NCBI GenBank assembly: GCA_014904845.1
Contig: MU119237.1
Coordinates: 248,001-312,000 of the forward strand
DNA length: 64,000 nt
Origin: Acephala macrosclerotiorum
Taxonomy: Eukaryota; Ascomycota; Leotiomycetes; Helotiales; Mollisiaceae
Direction: 5' to 3'
Of the stretch, positions 1 to 9,944 are shown piece after piece. Positions within the stretch are counted from its first letter, which is position 1, and every line of letters starts with the position of its first letter. Made by a program: the position numbers and the translations under genes. The notes under the pieces were generated by a model. The model did not search any database, had not been told where the DNA came from, and worked only from the letters and a program-made list of their open reading frames with translations.

Positions 1-589
1 GAAATATGGTGTATACTTCCCGATTCTGCTTGATAAGGAACTTTCCTTCGCCGAATCGTTCTACTAATTTAGGATACAGTCGATTTATAAAGTCGGACCC
101 GCAGCGTCCGAACTTGTGTGGGACGGGGTATTGACTCATTACTTTTGTACCTAAACTGGAATGTGTTGGGATTTGCTCGGGTTCTAGTAAGATACTTCGC
201 ACTAGGTGTCCAGTTTTATTGGGTGTCTGGCTTAAAGTAGTTTGTGACTTTCTTCTTGAAGTAGGGAAAGCCGACTTCGAAAAGTCCACACTCCTAAAAG
301 TACTCAAGCGGCAGCTAAAGGACGAGTCTCCTATCTCCCATCACTTTTTCGATTATCTACATTCAGGCCAAATGCTCAAAGAATGCCTTATTCAATATGC
401 CTTGCCAACAAGTACCACCGGTGCATTAGCTACGTCCCACTAAAGATTTTCTCTAATCATCGCTTTCATTCACGATTTAAAACTTAGATAATTACGTTCA
501 AGTAGCTCCCTCATTACGTCGAGTTACTACCTGGCATCTCGTCTCACCCAACCTTGCCCAACGCTCCCATCGAGGTCTTCAGCTCGATG
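1..589. other. left edge, no gene supported
   Basis: Only a 74-codon frame opening on TTG is present, with no homology I recognise and no convincing splice sites. A gene entering from the left of the window cannot be excluded, but nothing here supports one. Confidence 0.4.
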
Positions 590-1163
590 TCATTTCGGAG
601 GCCCAAAAATGTCATCCATTTCCTCAAGGCTCAACGGCTGTGCATCCTTTGGAACATACAGGAAGTAGCAATCGCGATGAAGCTGGACACAGTAGTTCCA
701 CTCGTCAGCTTCGTCGGTTGCGGCCGCATTGGCACCAAACCGTTTTGTCAGCATATTTCTTGCACGCGCCCAACGGTTCGCTATGAAAGCCAGGCGGCAA
801 CCAAGAGTCTAAGACAGTGCTCTTGAGACAGACGTGTTTTTTTATCCTCTGTGGTGGGCGTAGAGAAGGAAATAGGGGTGGCTGGGCATTGCTCTGGTCG
901 TGATGACATGTCAAAGGTTCAACGAGATGCGGTGGTTGAAGCGAGGTATGTGAGACTTTGTGCTCGAGTTCAAAAATGATTGGATCTATGCTGACAGCGG
1001 CGCTTTCCAGAAGTGATGAAATTCTTGGCAGTTGCTCACTTTCTTCATTCAACTGTAGGTAATGATCGGCAATGAGGCTCTTGTAAAAGAAAATATTTCC
1101 TGCCTGGCTCGAAAATGCTGGCCATTCATAAGAACCAGAAGGAATCACAGCATCAAAATGCAT
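590..1163 (-). CDS. hypothetical protein, probable two-exon gene (start and donor uncertain)
   Basis: The 3' part (590-808) reads as a coherent 72-residue tail ending in a stop. It is rich in Trp, Arg and acidic residues (ANRWARARNML, then EEMDDIFGPPK) and follows a good acceptor (cttag at 809). Upstream, an ATG at 1163 opens a frame of about 150 codons in a different phase, so an intron must join the two. The donor is unclear; one in-phase candidate is near 925. No family was recognised. The tail resembles the C-terminal end of fungal proteins of unknown function, but I could not assign it. Taken together it is more likely a real gene than a chance frame, with low confidence in the 5' half. 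Confidence 0.33.
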
Positions 1164-2247
1164 TCACCAACACTTCATAGACAGAGAGTCGCTTCCTTCC
1201 GCTCAGCGCCACCCAGCGTCCATCCACGAAAACATCAGTAACTCCTAACCATTCTTCTGTTCATACATTACTTAGCCCATTCATCAATGTCCGGCAGGTC
1301 ATGCAGGAATTGGTAGATCTCCAATTTGGTGCTTAAATCCGTTCTCTGTCTATTTTTAAAAATGTTTCCGGCTTACAAAGTACAGGATACCCAATAATGG
1401 CAGCAATTACTGAGATCCAGGCTCTTGTGAACCACGTCAAGTGCCCCGGTTGTCAGGAGGAAAAACCTTACATTGCAGGCACTGTGATTCATGTCTCTGT
1501 TACCGCAATTGCTGATTGGATTAATACGGAGAACCTGAGTATTTCCATCGTGGATGAGACGGTTGAATAGTTGTGGAGATGGAGGTATATGTGCTAACAG
1601 AGCTGGCAGTGGTTTAACGGCTAGGGGTTGGGGAATGTCTTTTTGCTTTGGCACTACTGTATTCGTTGAATTTGTTGGCTCTTTCATCATCGCACTCATC
1701 ATTGCCACACTCGCTTTTATAACACACTATATAAAGTCACAATAAGACCTGCAGGATCAGGTCCAATTTGTTACGAATGACTTTCAGCGTCTCAACCTGC
1801 ATTGATATAGACCCTAGTAGCCGATAGCCACAAAGGCGCCAACTAATATCTGACGGAACCAGAGTATGAGACCAGATACCAAGTCTAGAAGGTGACGCTT
1901 ATATCGCCGCGTACCGGCTAGTAAGAGCCAGAGTAAGTGATGAAGAAGAGCTGGAGAGTTTCATTTGTATTAAAGAGTAGAAATTCATTACTTTCGAGGT
2001 TCTACTCCTTAATTCTAGCATATATTACCAACTGATGTAGCGAGCCCTCTAGCTGGGCACCCTCGGATGGAACCAGGAAGTTCCATCTTTCATAGCTCTT
2101 CCACATCTGACTCGTCCTTGGAGACTCCGGGTCTGCATACGGTTTTCTGAGTAGGGCGTATGTTAGCTAGAGCCATGGCAGCAGGAGCTGGACGACAAGG
2201 CCAGAACGTCGAGAAATCGAGGAAAAAATCACTACGGCTCCCGAACA
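1164..2247. other. intergenic, nothing firm
   Basis: Contains a short plus-strand frame from ATG 1397 with a CPGC motif and, in another phase, a hydrophobic 63-codon frame ending at 1745. I tried joining them by an intron ending at 1609; the phases do not fit. No other feature was seen. Confidence 0.4.
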
Positions 2248-2883
2248 TTGACGGATCATCATCCAATCAGCATGTGCACCTGGTGGTTGCTCCGTTACAG
2301 CTGCGAACACATATCTAAACATGAACACCATTGCTATCCCGTCCTCGCCAACCGACCTTGCGATGGACCACAACACGTCACCCCTATCGATGTTTCGATC
2401 CCTTGTCCAAGATGTATCGACGGACGGAAACGAGTTTCGATTAGTAAGAAATTCACGGTGGAGGATCGGCGAGAGATGCAGGGACAGTTAGCACGTATAT
2501 TGCCCGAGCAGAGAAAATTGGACGACAGTATGCGAAAGTTCAGAGAAGGCTTGGCGAGCGCGGCTCCGAAAGCGGTACCGGTACTGAGGCATCAAAGTTC
2601 GAGTGAGGGTAGTGGCAGCGAAAGTGAAAATAGAAGTGTGAATGGGACTGGTGTTGAAAGCAGCAGTAGCATTAGAGGAAAAGAGGGACCTCTCACGATA
2701 CGAGTAAAACTCCTCTCTATGGTGGCGAGAAAGAGATCCAAGGCTTGTAAGTGGAAGTCGAAGAAGTCACAGAAGATTGAGAGAGTAGTAGGAGGGTCGA
2801 TTGGGAGAACACACAGGTTCAGAGGAAAGGGGTTCGATTGCATCAATTCTACTATCTCTTCTTTCCCCGGACTGTTTCATTGA
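2248..2883 (+). CDS. hypothetical protein, exon structure unresolved
   Basis: A 211-codon open frame begins on TTG; its first ATG is at 2272. The middle (residues ~75-110) is charged and helix-like, followed by a Ser/Glu/Gly-rich stretch and a Lys/Arg-rich C-terminus. An overlapping phase offers a better-looking N-terminus: an ATG at 2321 (MNTIAIPSSPTDLAM...) running to a GTAAGA donor at 2452. The true gene may therefore be a two-exon chimera of the two phases, or the frame may be spurious. No domain recognised. It lies tail-to-tail with the 2EXR gene downstream. Confidence 0.28.
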   Translation: MTDHHPISMCTWWLLRYSCEHISKHEHHCYPVLANRPCDGPQHVTPIDVSIPCPRCIDGRKRVSISKKFTVEDRREMQGQLARILPEQRKLDDSMRKFREGLASAAPKAVPVLRHQSSSEGSGSESENRSVNGTGVESSSSIRGKEGPLTIRVKLLSMVARKRSKACKWKSKKSQKIERVVGGSIGRTHRFRGKGFDCINSTISSFPGLFH

Positions 2884-2910
2884 CCTCTCCTGTAGAGCAG
2901 AATTGCTAAG

Positions 2911-3873
2911 TTACAAGACTTCTTCCAGATCCCAGCTTTCCTCGCCACGGTACGCACGCTCATCAAAGAATCCTTGCTTGCACATCATAACGACCGTGGG
3001 AGCGGCACTATCTCTGAATCTGAACTGCTTGTCCGTATACTTTTGCAAAGTCCTCCGATCCTTCTGGAGAAGGAAATTGCATCCTGGAGAAAATCGCCGA
3101 TGATAGGTAGCACGGTCTTTGACGTTCGTAGCTGCAATCAGAGTTTCGAGTTGCATAAATTGGGCCAGAACCGGATATCTGTCGTCGATTTGCTCAGAAA
3201 CCCAGGTCGATGGCAAAGCCAGCATCTTAATTCGTTTCAGACATTGCTGCCTGTACAGAATGTCCCAGAACCAGCTACTATCAGCATTCATGACGAAGTA
3301 GTCGTAATTTCGGATATTGACGATGGTCTCGTTGGCGTTGTAGCGGATGATTGCGCCGTTAGCAGCGGGGAGGATATTCGGATTTCGGTCCAGATATGCG
3401 TCTCTAGATTCGTGACAGACATTTGAAATTGCCAGAGCGCTCTTGTCAACGCAAAGTGGGTTTGTAGCTTGAGTGTCTGGCGTGACACGGAACTCGAGAA
3501 CCATGGTTGAAGGCTTCTCGGGGTCCTTGGAGTCCTTGGGGACGAACCTGACGCGGACTCGAAGCATTCGGAGCTTGGACGGGAGGGTGAGGTGCCATAT
3601 TTGTTCTCTGAGTTCGTAAGGGAGGGTTGGGAATGGATGGAAGGTTGATGTAGCTTGCATGCTCTCGTGGTGGCTATCGTTTTCGTCGTCATCGGAGTCG
3701 AGTGCTGAGGCTGATTCGCAGAACCAATCGAACGTAGAAATCGTGTCCTTCTGTGGGACATTGTTGTCGCTGGCCAAGGTCGCTGCCATGAGGGCTTTCA
3801 ACTCGCCTCCGAACTCGAGATACATTGTGACTGTGTTGCGACGTGGTTGATCTTCCATGCGGTTGATGACCAT
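2911..3873 (-). CDS. 2EXR-domain protein (intact)
   Basis: Single-exon gene of 320 residues from the ATG at 3873. The open frame continues 41 codons further upstream but only to a TTG, so the ATG is preferred. A low-complexity acidic stretch (SDDDEND) precedes the 2EXR signature: FPTLPYELREQIWHLTLPS, then a CHESR motif about 70 residues later. 2EXR proteins are an F-box-like fungal family of unknown molecular role that is expanded in many Pezizomycotina. What is seen here is the diagnostic N-terminal hydrophobic-Leu-Pro-x-Glu-Leu-Arg-x-x-Ile-Trp block, the CHESR block and normal length. It is head-to-tail with a broken paralogue at 4.2-5.2 kb. Confidence 0.8.
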   Translation of the reverse strand: MVINRMEDQPRRNTVTMYLEFGGELKALMAATLASDNNVPQKDTISTFDWFCESASALDSDDDENDSHHESMQATSTFHPFPTLPYELREQIWHLTLPSKLRMLRVRVRFVPKDSKDPEKPSTMVLEFRVTPDTQATNPLCVDKSALAISNVCHESRDAYLDRNPNILPAANGAIIRYNANETIVNIRNYDYFVMNADSSWFWDILYRQQCLKRIKMLALPSTWVSEQIDDRYPVLAQFMQLETLIAATNVKDRATYHRRFSPGCNFLLQKDRRTLQKYTDKQFRFRDSAAPTVVMMCKQGFFDERAYRGEESWDLEEVL

Positions 3874-4207
3874 TAAAGAAGTTGAGAAGTTGCACAAGAA
3901 AGAATTTCTTCTTGGAAAGGTGGGTGGTTGGGTGAATTTTCGGAAAAGGACTGACGAAGATGAAGTTGAACTTGCAGAGCGGAAATGCCCTTCCAAACCT
4001 AGCCGAACCTGAGAAAGTCTAGGGATAGCTGGGAGATCGGAAGCGGTGCTGCCAGCCTGTGTAGTGACATAAAGGTTGGGAAGTAATTAGAAGTAATGAG
4101 GAGACAAAGATCATACTACTTTTCCAAGAGTCAAGTGTACCGCAGCTATCATTATGGATGCTAGCCACTAAAGTCTAAAATATTTCCCCGTACCCTGTCA
4201 AAGACTA

Positions 4208-5231
4208 TCAAATGGCAATCAAATTTTCCTTCCCAGGAACCAAAGCCATGAAATGAAGCTTTGGTACCTTGTAAGATGGACCTCTGACCCGATTAGCAGC
4301 CTCGGACTCTTTCAATGCTTTCCTCACTTCCCTAAACCCTCTGCGATAGCTCCATACGAAGTGAGACCACTCCCCAGGGCCCCTGCTGGACTCGAAAGTG
4401 ATTCCAATCCAGCGCTTCAAATTCTTGAAAATGTGCATACTGTGCACGTCGGCGTTTCCACCAAGCCCCGAAAATCTCTCCGCTCGGAATTCGAGGCAGT
4501 CAAATTTATTGAAGTCCACCGCAAGGAGCTTGATCTCTGAAAACCAGTTCTGGAGTTGATGATTGTCTTCAATGGCCTTTGGAAGTTCCGTGCTTCCTGA
4601 GTCGTTGTGCAGTATGTGCCAATGTTGGATGTAGATAATGATCTTTTCGGGATTGTAGTAAATCCTCCCCTTTCTGCAAGACGCAGGCAGAAACTTGGGG
4701 TTTGTTTCGATGTATTCGGCTCTTGACTCGTGGCATGTCTCAAGCGCACTGATGTCAGGGTAGAGTAGTAACAATGTGGGTCAAGGTCGTTGCGGGTGAA
4801 GATGCGGAAGCTCGGGTACATAAGAGAACGTGTAGGTTATGCTATTAGCGTCTAAACCGACTGTTAGAATCATGCGAAAGCTCAGCATTTTTCGTGAGGG
4901 TGAGAGCAAGCCGTCAGATCATACGGTGCAGCTCAAATGGAAGACGTGGGAATGGCGTGAAGCTAGTCAGAGCTTTAGTTTCCTCTTCGTCGAGAACATC
5001 GCCCACTTTAGGAACAACCTCCTTTCTAGGGACATCATTCTCCAGTGTCGTACCCTCAATGGATTCGTTGCCAGTCTTAAGGTAGGTAGAAAGAGGCACT
5101 TCGGCCGTTGGGACCGCGTTAGAACAACTAAATCTGCGCCCCTTCTGTTGCCACTGACCTGCTTGTTTAGTATTCATTGCTGCTAGAGTTGTGTCTTCGT
5201 CTTGTGCCTGCGATTTATCAAAAGGAGACAT
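4208..5231 (-). pseudogene. 2EXR-domain paralogue with two in-frame stops
   Basis: Starting from the ATG at 5231, the frame runs into the 2EXR signature (FPRLPFELHRMI) and stops at TGA 4914-4912, exactly where the family has its invariant Trp. Reading through in the same frame gives more family-like sequence (RLLSPSRKMLSFRM), a second TGA near 4791, and then the CHESR block and a normal C-terminal half ending at 4208. No length change is needed, only two stop codons. An intron from the GTATGA at the first stop would remove conserved family sequence, so I reject it. The stop codon GGC-context is not the CpA type favoured by RIP. A sequencing error is possible for one stop but less so for two. 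Confidence 0.72.
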
Positions 5232-6288
5232 GCTGTTGATGCGTAATGGAGCAGAGTGTGGATAGTGTTGAGTTGCGAAGAGGGTGGTCGGAGGTTCCCA
5301 GAAGTTTCGGTATTGAAGGATGTTGGTTTTAGTATGGGTCACTAATGACCTTTGGGACGTGACTTGTTTTCGATTGCTTTGCCCGCTTGGGAAGTATCAG
5401 CGCGCTACAATCGGCTCCGTTTGTGCCTCTATTGATCGGGAGTACCATGGGGGTCCGGAGGCAGCCTAGGATTGTATCAGCTAGCTCGGCCTACGGCTTC
5501 GGACAAAGGTCGTATAAGTTTAAGAACAAAATTCCCCTCAACCAAGCTTCTGAAAAAAGGCCTTGGCCAATCTCTCGATTAGGATATAACCTTAGATCCT
5601 TACAAAAAAGCCCGGAGATGAAAGGATGAATTAAAAAAAAAAAAATTCTTGTTTATTTCTACTCTCTCGGTCTCCTTGTGTTCTGCAAGTCTTTACATTT
5701 TTGAAGCTTCGCCTTCAATTCTTTTTTTCCCTTCCTTGATGGACGCGACCCGGGATCACGTGAAAGAGGACTTGCACCTCTTAACTATCAAGAATGGGCA
5801 TTTTCTGAAGCATCGCAAAGCTAGGCAACCAAAAAAAGGGAAATGTCTTCGAAGAATTCATATTTTGAAGCACGAAGCAATATGATACATCAAAGAAGCC
5901 CAGGTTGATGCCGTGGGATTCTCGAAACTCAAGTCAACTGAAGCTAATGCACCCACGCCAGTTGACTTGAACTTTGTGGAAGAATTGTAGATTCCAATAT
6001 GTACTCCCTGGAAGAGATGTATAACCCATTCCCTTGCATCAAAATCCTTGCAAGGCAGATTCCTAGTCCAACATATGCTTGTTTCCCAGTCAAGTGTGCC
6101 CCGAGCTTCGAAATCCTATCGATTGTCGTGGACCGCTCGAAAATGGCCAGCAGCACGAAGTTTGCCTCTGAATGGGTAAAAAAATATGAACCACTCGAGA
6201 AAAGTCAGCACAACCACGAAATCATTGCTCGAAAGTCTGTGAATAGTCAGCTCAATTCAATGCGAGGCTCTGATTCCTCAATTACCCC
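5232..6288. other. intergenic, A-run only
   Basis: About 1 kb with no convincing gene. It contains a 13-nt poly(A) tract near 5633-5645 and several short frames without domain signal. It includes the presumed promoter of the broken 2EXR copy and the 3' flank of the 6.3-kb gene. Confidence 0.5.
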
Positions 6289-7495
6289 TCAACCATCAGA
6301 TAACCTAACGGCATAAAACTGTCCATCCATAGAATACCAACGACAATCACCAATATCACCGCTATCAATGGTCAACCGATTTCGCTGAGTCCAAGTACCA
6401 TCCTGCTCTCTGCACCAGTACATGCGGAAAGGATCGTCATCCGCGGGCTTCATCTCTTGCTTCTTGTTGATATCTGGCTCCTGCGCAAGAGCCATTTGGC
6501 CCGCGAGAACTTCGCCGCCGGTTTGACCGTAACCATAAGGGGCTTGTCCAATGTTGAAGGTGGGGTAGCCGTTGACGTAGGGTTGGGGTTGGATGTTGTA
6601 TGGGGCTTGGTAGGGAATTTGGTATTGTGGTTGGTAGACGGGTTGAAGGGGAGCGACGTAGGGCTGCTGGGGGTAGAACATAGGTTGCTGTGGAGGGTAG
6701 ACCTGAAATTGAATTGTTAGCTATGCGTCCAACCATTGAGATGCGCAAAAAGGAGATAGTGATTCTAGGCAGAGAAACTTGCTCCTTGTTGGTAGATGTA
6801 GTAGGGAAAGTTCATGGGATAGAAAGGAAGCTGTACAGGAGGAATTGCAGTGGGTATTGGAGGATTTGGCAATGGGATTGCTGCGGCAGCGGCTGTAGCG
6901 ACAGGAACTGTTGAGGGAGCAGGGATTGCTGCTGGACCATTGGCAGTGGTCAGGGGGATATAGGCTATGCCTCCGATCATGATGCTGCCATCGGCGCGTG
7001 GGATGTAGGTATGGCTATGAGGACCGCTGCTCGTGTCTCGACTTTGGGGTTGGAAGTTTTGCTCGGGGACGGTTGTAGGCATGTTGAGGACTTGAATTTT
7101 ATTCACTGAGGTGGGGGTTTTGGGGTCGAGAACGACTAATGCAACAGGTGAGTCTGAGGATTTGTAGTTGTTGAGACGTGGTGTTGTTTGCAGATTGTTG
7201 TTTTGGCGATGGCCCAAGGTGTCGTTCAAGATCTTGACGTCTGATAGGAAATTCGACGCAAGGGTGAATCCGTGACCCTTCAACATCGAAACTGAAGAGG
7301 AAGGAAGACCACCACGTCCAAAACAGGCAGAAACAGATCGACGGAATGGAATTCAATACTCACGACTGGAACTTTTGACGCCCCTGTAACCTTCACCCAT
7401 CCGCCAGCTCGAGGATCCCAATAGACAACATCTTTCCTTTTCTTTGCCCTAGGATCATCTTCAAGGACGATCTCTTGGAAGCAGGGAAAGCACAT
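6289..7495 (-). CDS. unrecognised Pro/Gln/Tyr-rich protein with conserved ends (346 aa, three exons)
   Basis: Exons 7495-7364, 7277-6783 and 6702-6289 sum to 347 codons in one frame. The N-terminus starts MCFPCFQE, with Cys residues at 2 and 5 that could be lipidated, followed by a Lys/Arg-rich and aromatic patch (VVYWDPRAGGWVKV). The centre is Pro/Ala-rich. The third exon is a Pro-Gln-Tyr repeat region (QPQ/PYQ/NIQ units), then a compact charged C-terminal domain (REQDGTWTQRNRL ... CRWYSMDGQFYAVRL). Intron 2 begins GCAAGT instead of GT, with a good branch site (gctaac) and acceptor (tttcag); the GT reading one base over breaks the frame. Intron 1 uses a weak acceptor (ttgaag at 7278), the only in-phase choice seen. 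The family is unknown to me. The conserved ends and disordered middle suggest a scaffold or nucleic-acid-associated protein, which is a guess only. Confidence 0.6.
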
Positions 7496-7497
7496 CT

Positions 7498-7742
7498 TCA
7501 AGGCTTTGGCGGATTCACCAGGTAGAAGAATAGGACTGTGGTGATAATGGCGATGGCAGGGAGTTGTTTTAATTTTCGAAGCGATGCTTTGTACCAAGAC
7601 CAGGTCTTCTTCTGATCGGATTTGCTTGGCTGGCAAAACATTTGTGACCTGTTAAGTCAGCAATCTAGCGTGCCTTGGTGATAAAGTCAAGAACACGGAA
7701 GGAGCGAGACAAGAGATACCTGGAAGCGAATGTGATTGCCAT
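7498..7742 (-). CDS. 57-aa ORF with membrane tail, or spliced uORF, ending 2 nt before the next start
   Basis: ATG 7742 plus exons 7742-7720 and 7648-7498 give 57 codons and a TGA at 7500-7498. The intron has a GTATCT donor, a tgctgac branch site and a ttaacag acceptor, so splicing here looks real. The product is basic, with one hydrophobic C-terminal segment (LPAIAIITTVLFFYLV). Its stop is separated by only AG from the ATG of the downstream gene on the same strand. It may be a separate small membrane protein on a dicistronic messenger, a regulatory uORF, or a chance frame within the leader. An alternative phase through the same exon stays open into the downstream gene and could instead extend that protein's N-terminus. 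Confidence 0.38.
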
Positions 7743-8046
7743 GATCGCCGTGTTTGAAGTGGTGATAAAGCCCTAGCCAGAGTCATAGGAGGAAAGAGCT
7801 ACGCCAACAACAGCAACGACTACAGACCACAGGCCACGTTGCACCAGACAAAGAATGAGAAGAGGCATGCTTTTAGTATGACAATTTGTAAGAACTCTAA
7901 CAGACACTATAATGGAAGGGCCAAGCAAACCTGTATCCCAATCTCCCCAAAGGCGAAAGGGCCAAACCCCATCGAGTCTGTAGCCTCCCTCACTTTTCGT
8001 ATAAGCATCCGCCACCCGAGGGGATAGATCACCAAATCTCCTACGC
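7743..8046. other. 5' region of the 6.3-7.7 kb gene(s)
   Basis: A 96-codon minus-strand frame crosses it, but I see no consistent exon joins. It probably holds leader and promoter sequence between two tandem minus-strand genes. Confidence 0.35.
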
Positions 8047-9363
8047 CTAAGCGCTAGGTGCATAATCTCTTTCCTGAGCCTGCTTCTTTAAATCCTTCTC
8101 CAACCATCTCATGAAAGGCTCACCAATATCCTCATCATCCCATCCATCCTCCCTCATCCTCTCCTTGTACTCGCGCTCATGGCGGTCTTCTTCATGCCTG
8201 ATCATATGGTATTGGTCCATCGCAAATTTATCCATAGACTAAGCGTATCAGTAAACGGAGATCAAGCATGCTGGCATAGATAAGGAAAAGTGAAAACCCA
8301 CATGAACAACAGAGATTACGAAAGGCTTCTTTCCAAGATTCTTCTTCTGCACTGTCTCGACCATCTTCTTGTAAGACTCGAAGCCGGTGATCTTATGCCA
8401 TCGTCCTCTGTTCTTCTGTGGGGTTCCTTTTTCTGGGGTGAAACGCCAGAGCCAAGGTCCATGGTCGAGCGTGTATCCTCCTAGCTTGACACCAGCTGGC
8501 TCCTCTCCGAATTGGATTAATTCCTCCGAATTCTCAGTAGCAAGTACCGTTGATTCGGACATTGCCTTGATGGACATGATACTATTGGTGCTCGAAATGC
8601 TGCTGAGTTGGCTATTCTGGGAGGAGGTAGATTTCGAAAAGTCGACTACTTCTTCTCCATCGTCGCCACGCAACTCAGCCAACAGCTTCGAGCGATCTTC
8701 AGGTGGTATGGTTGAACAAAGAGTGTTTTCCTGGAGTGTTGAAAGAAAGAAGTGAAGCTCGTTTGTATAATTCATGAACAAGTCAGTGTATTCAACGCAT
8801 CCACCATAGCCTGCGCGGAGGGTTGCCAACGTGATTGCATAATCGTAATTCTTCTGTGCAGTCGGAAGAGCTTTCTCGTCGACACCAGGAAGCTTGGATA
8901 AGACTCGAGCATTCGCTATTGCATGGGCCTATAGGAAAAATGTGAGCACCAAGATCCAAACCATACGCAATCCACAAACCTTTTTGTTGAAATTGACGTC
9001 ACTCCCCAATAATCCCGTCAAGCCCAAAGACTTGATCTCCTCGTCTAGTAATTCGTGAACCTTGGTTCTAATCTCAGGCTTGCGTAGCTCCGTGGAAATA
9101 GTGTCTTTCACCAATTCAAATCTTTGAGCGCCTCGATCATCGTTCTCGAGAAACAAAGACAGGTCAGCGCCAGGAAAGAGTGCAGACCCAAGCTCATTTA
9201 GCTCCAGCTTGGTTGTATCCAGCATTGCCATTCCCCCGAAGCTATCTTTGGGAAATTCGTATAGGCCAAAGTCCGCGGGATTCTTGCGCAAAATCCACTC
9301 AATCACGAGCTCCTTCACCTCGTAAGGAGTAGGAGCAAAGTGGAGTACCTCCGGGTCTGACAT
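8047..9363 (-). CDS. conserved-looking hypothetical protein (400 aa, three exons)
   Basis: Exons 9363-8980, 8928-8302 and 8238-8047 give 401 codons in phase. Both introns have acceptable sites (gtttgt..ctatag and gtgggt..gcttag). The start is an ATG opening MSDPEVLHF. The first 130 residues look helical, with an alternating acidic/hydrophobic pattern. A Ser-rich linker lies around residues 200-250, then a Trp-rich compact segment (DHGPWLWRF) and a highly charged C-terminal helix (HMIRHEEDRHEREYKERM). No signal peptide or membrane span. I do not recognise the family; unbroken phase over three exons and lack of low complexity at the ends argue it is a real gene. Confidence 0.7.
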
Positions 9364-9944
9364 TGCGGTGTGCTGTGGATATATTGTAGGATAGTATGTT
9401 GGTTACGTCGCTTCGATATTGCTGCATGTAGGAGGGCGGAAAAGGAAGTTGCGACTTCATCTACTTCTGAATTCTCATCCAATCTAAAATCGCTTAAATC
9501 TCTAAGGTGAATTGAACGAAAGTGAATCTGTTCGATGAGGTCAGCAATACTCTGTTTTCCACTTCGCCAACTTCACGTCTTCCAGCATATTCCAGGTGCA
9601 CTTTAGTCAGGAGAGCCCAGTATCTTGATATGTCGTTCCATTATGCGCCTGTGCTTTCTTTCGACGCCCGCCATACCCGATCATACGCGACCGCGTAGTT
9701 TATTTACATTTACAAATGGCCGTAGCCAGAGAAGAGATCATCCATCGCTAATGCAGCCGTGGCTAGAGGAGAGGGCTTCCATCGCTAATGCACCCATGCC
9801 CAATAAACGTCTATAGTAGTCAAAATACGGAAGAAAGAGGTGCTGGTACAGGAGAGAGTCGGCCGATGGAGGTTCTCGATAGGGATACGGCTATTCGTAG
9901 TGGAACGAACGTGAAGAGGGAAATAATTCGGAGTCGTGGGTTCG
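9364..9944. other. intergenic between two tandem minus-strand genes
   Basis: Must contain the promoter of the 400-aa gene and the 3' end of TIM23. No repeats, long frames or RNA genes seen. Confidence 0.5.

Noticed and set aside
1397..1745. Possible two-exon gene joining a CPGC-containing frame (ATG 1397) to a hydrophobic frame ending at 1745
   Set aside because: The only good acceptor (ggcag, 1609) requires an upstream phase that none of the GT donors provides; the obvious join gives an immediate stop.
4839..4915. Intron starting GTATGA that would remove the first stop of the 4.2-5.2 kb 2EXR copy
   Set aside because: It would delete conserved family sequence (RLLSPSRKMLSF) and would not remove the second in-frame stop.
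5633..5645. 13-nt A-run as a second retrocopy signature
   Set aside because: No processed gene lies upstream on that strand; runs of this length are common in fungal intergenic DNA.
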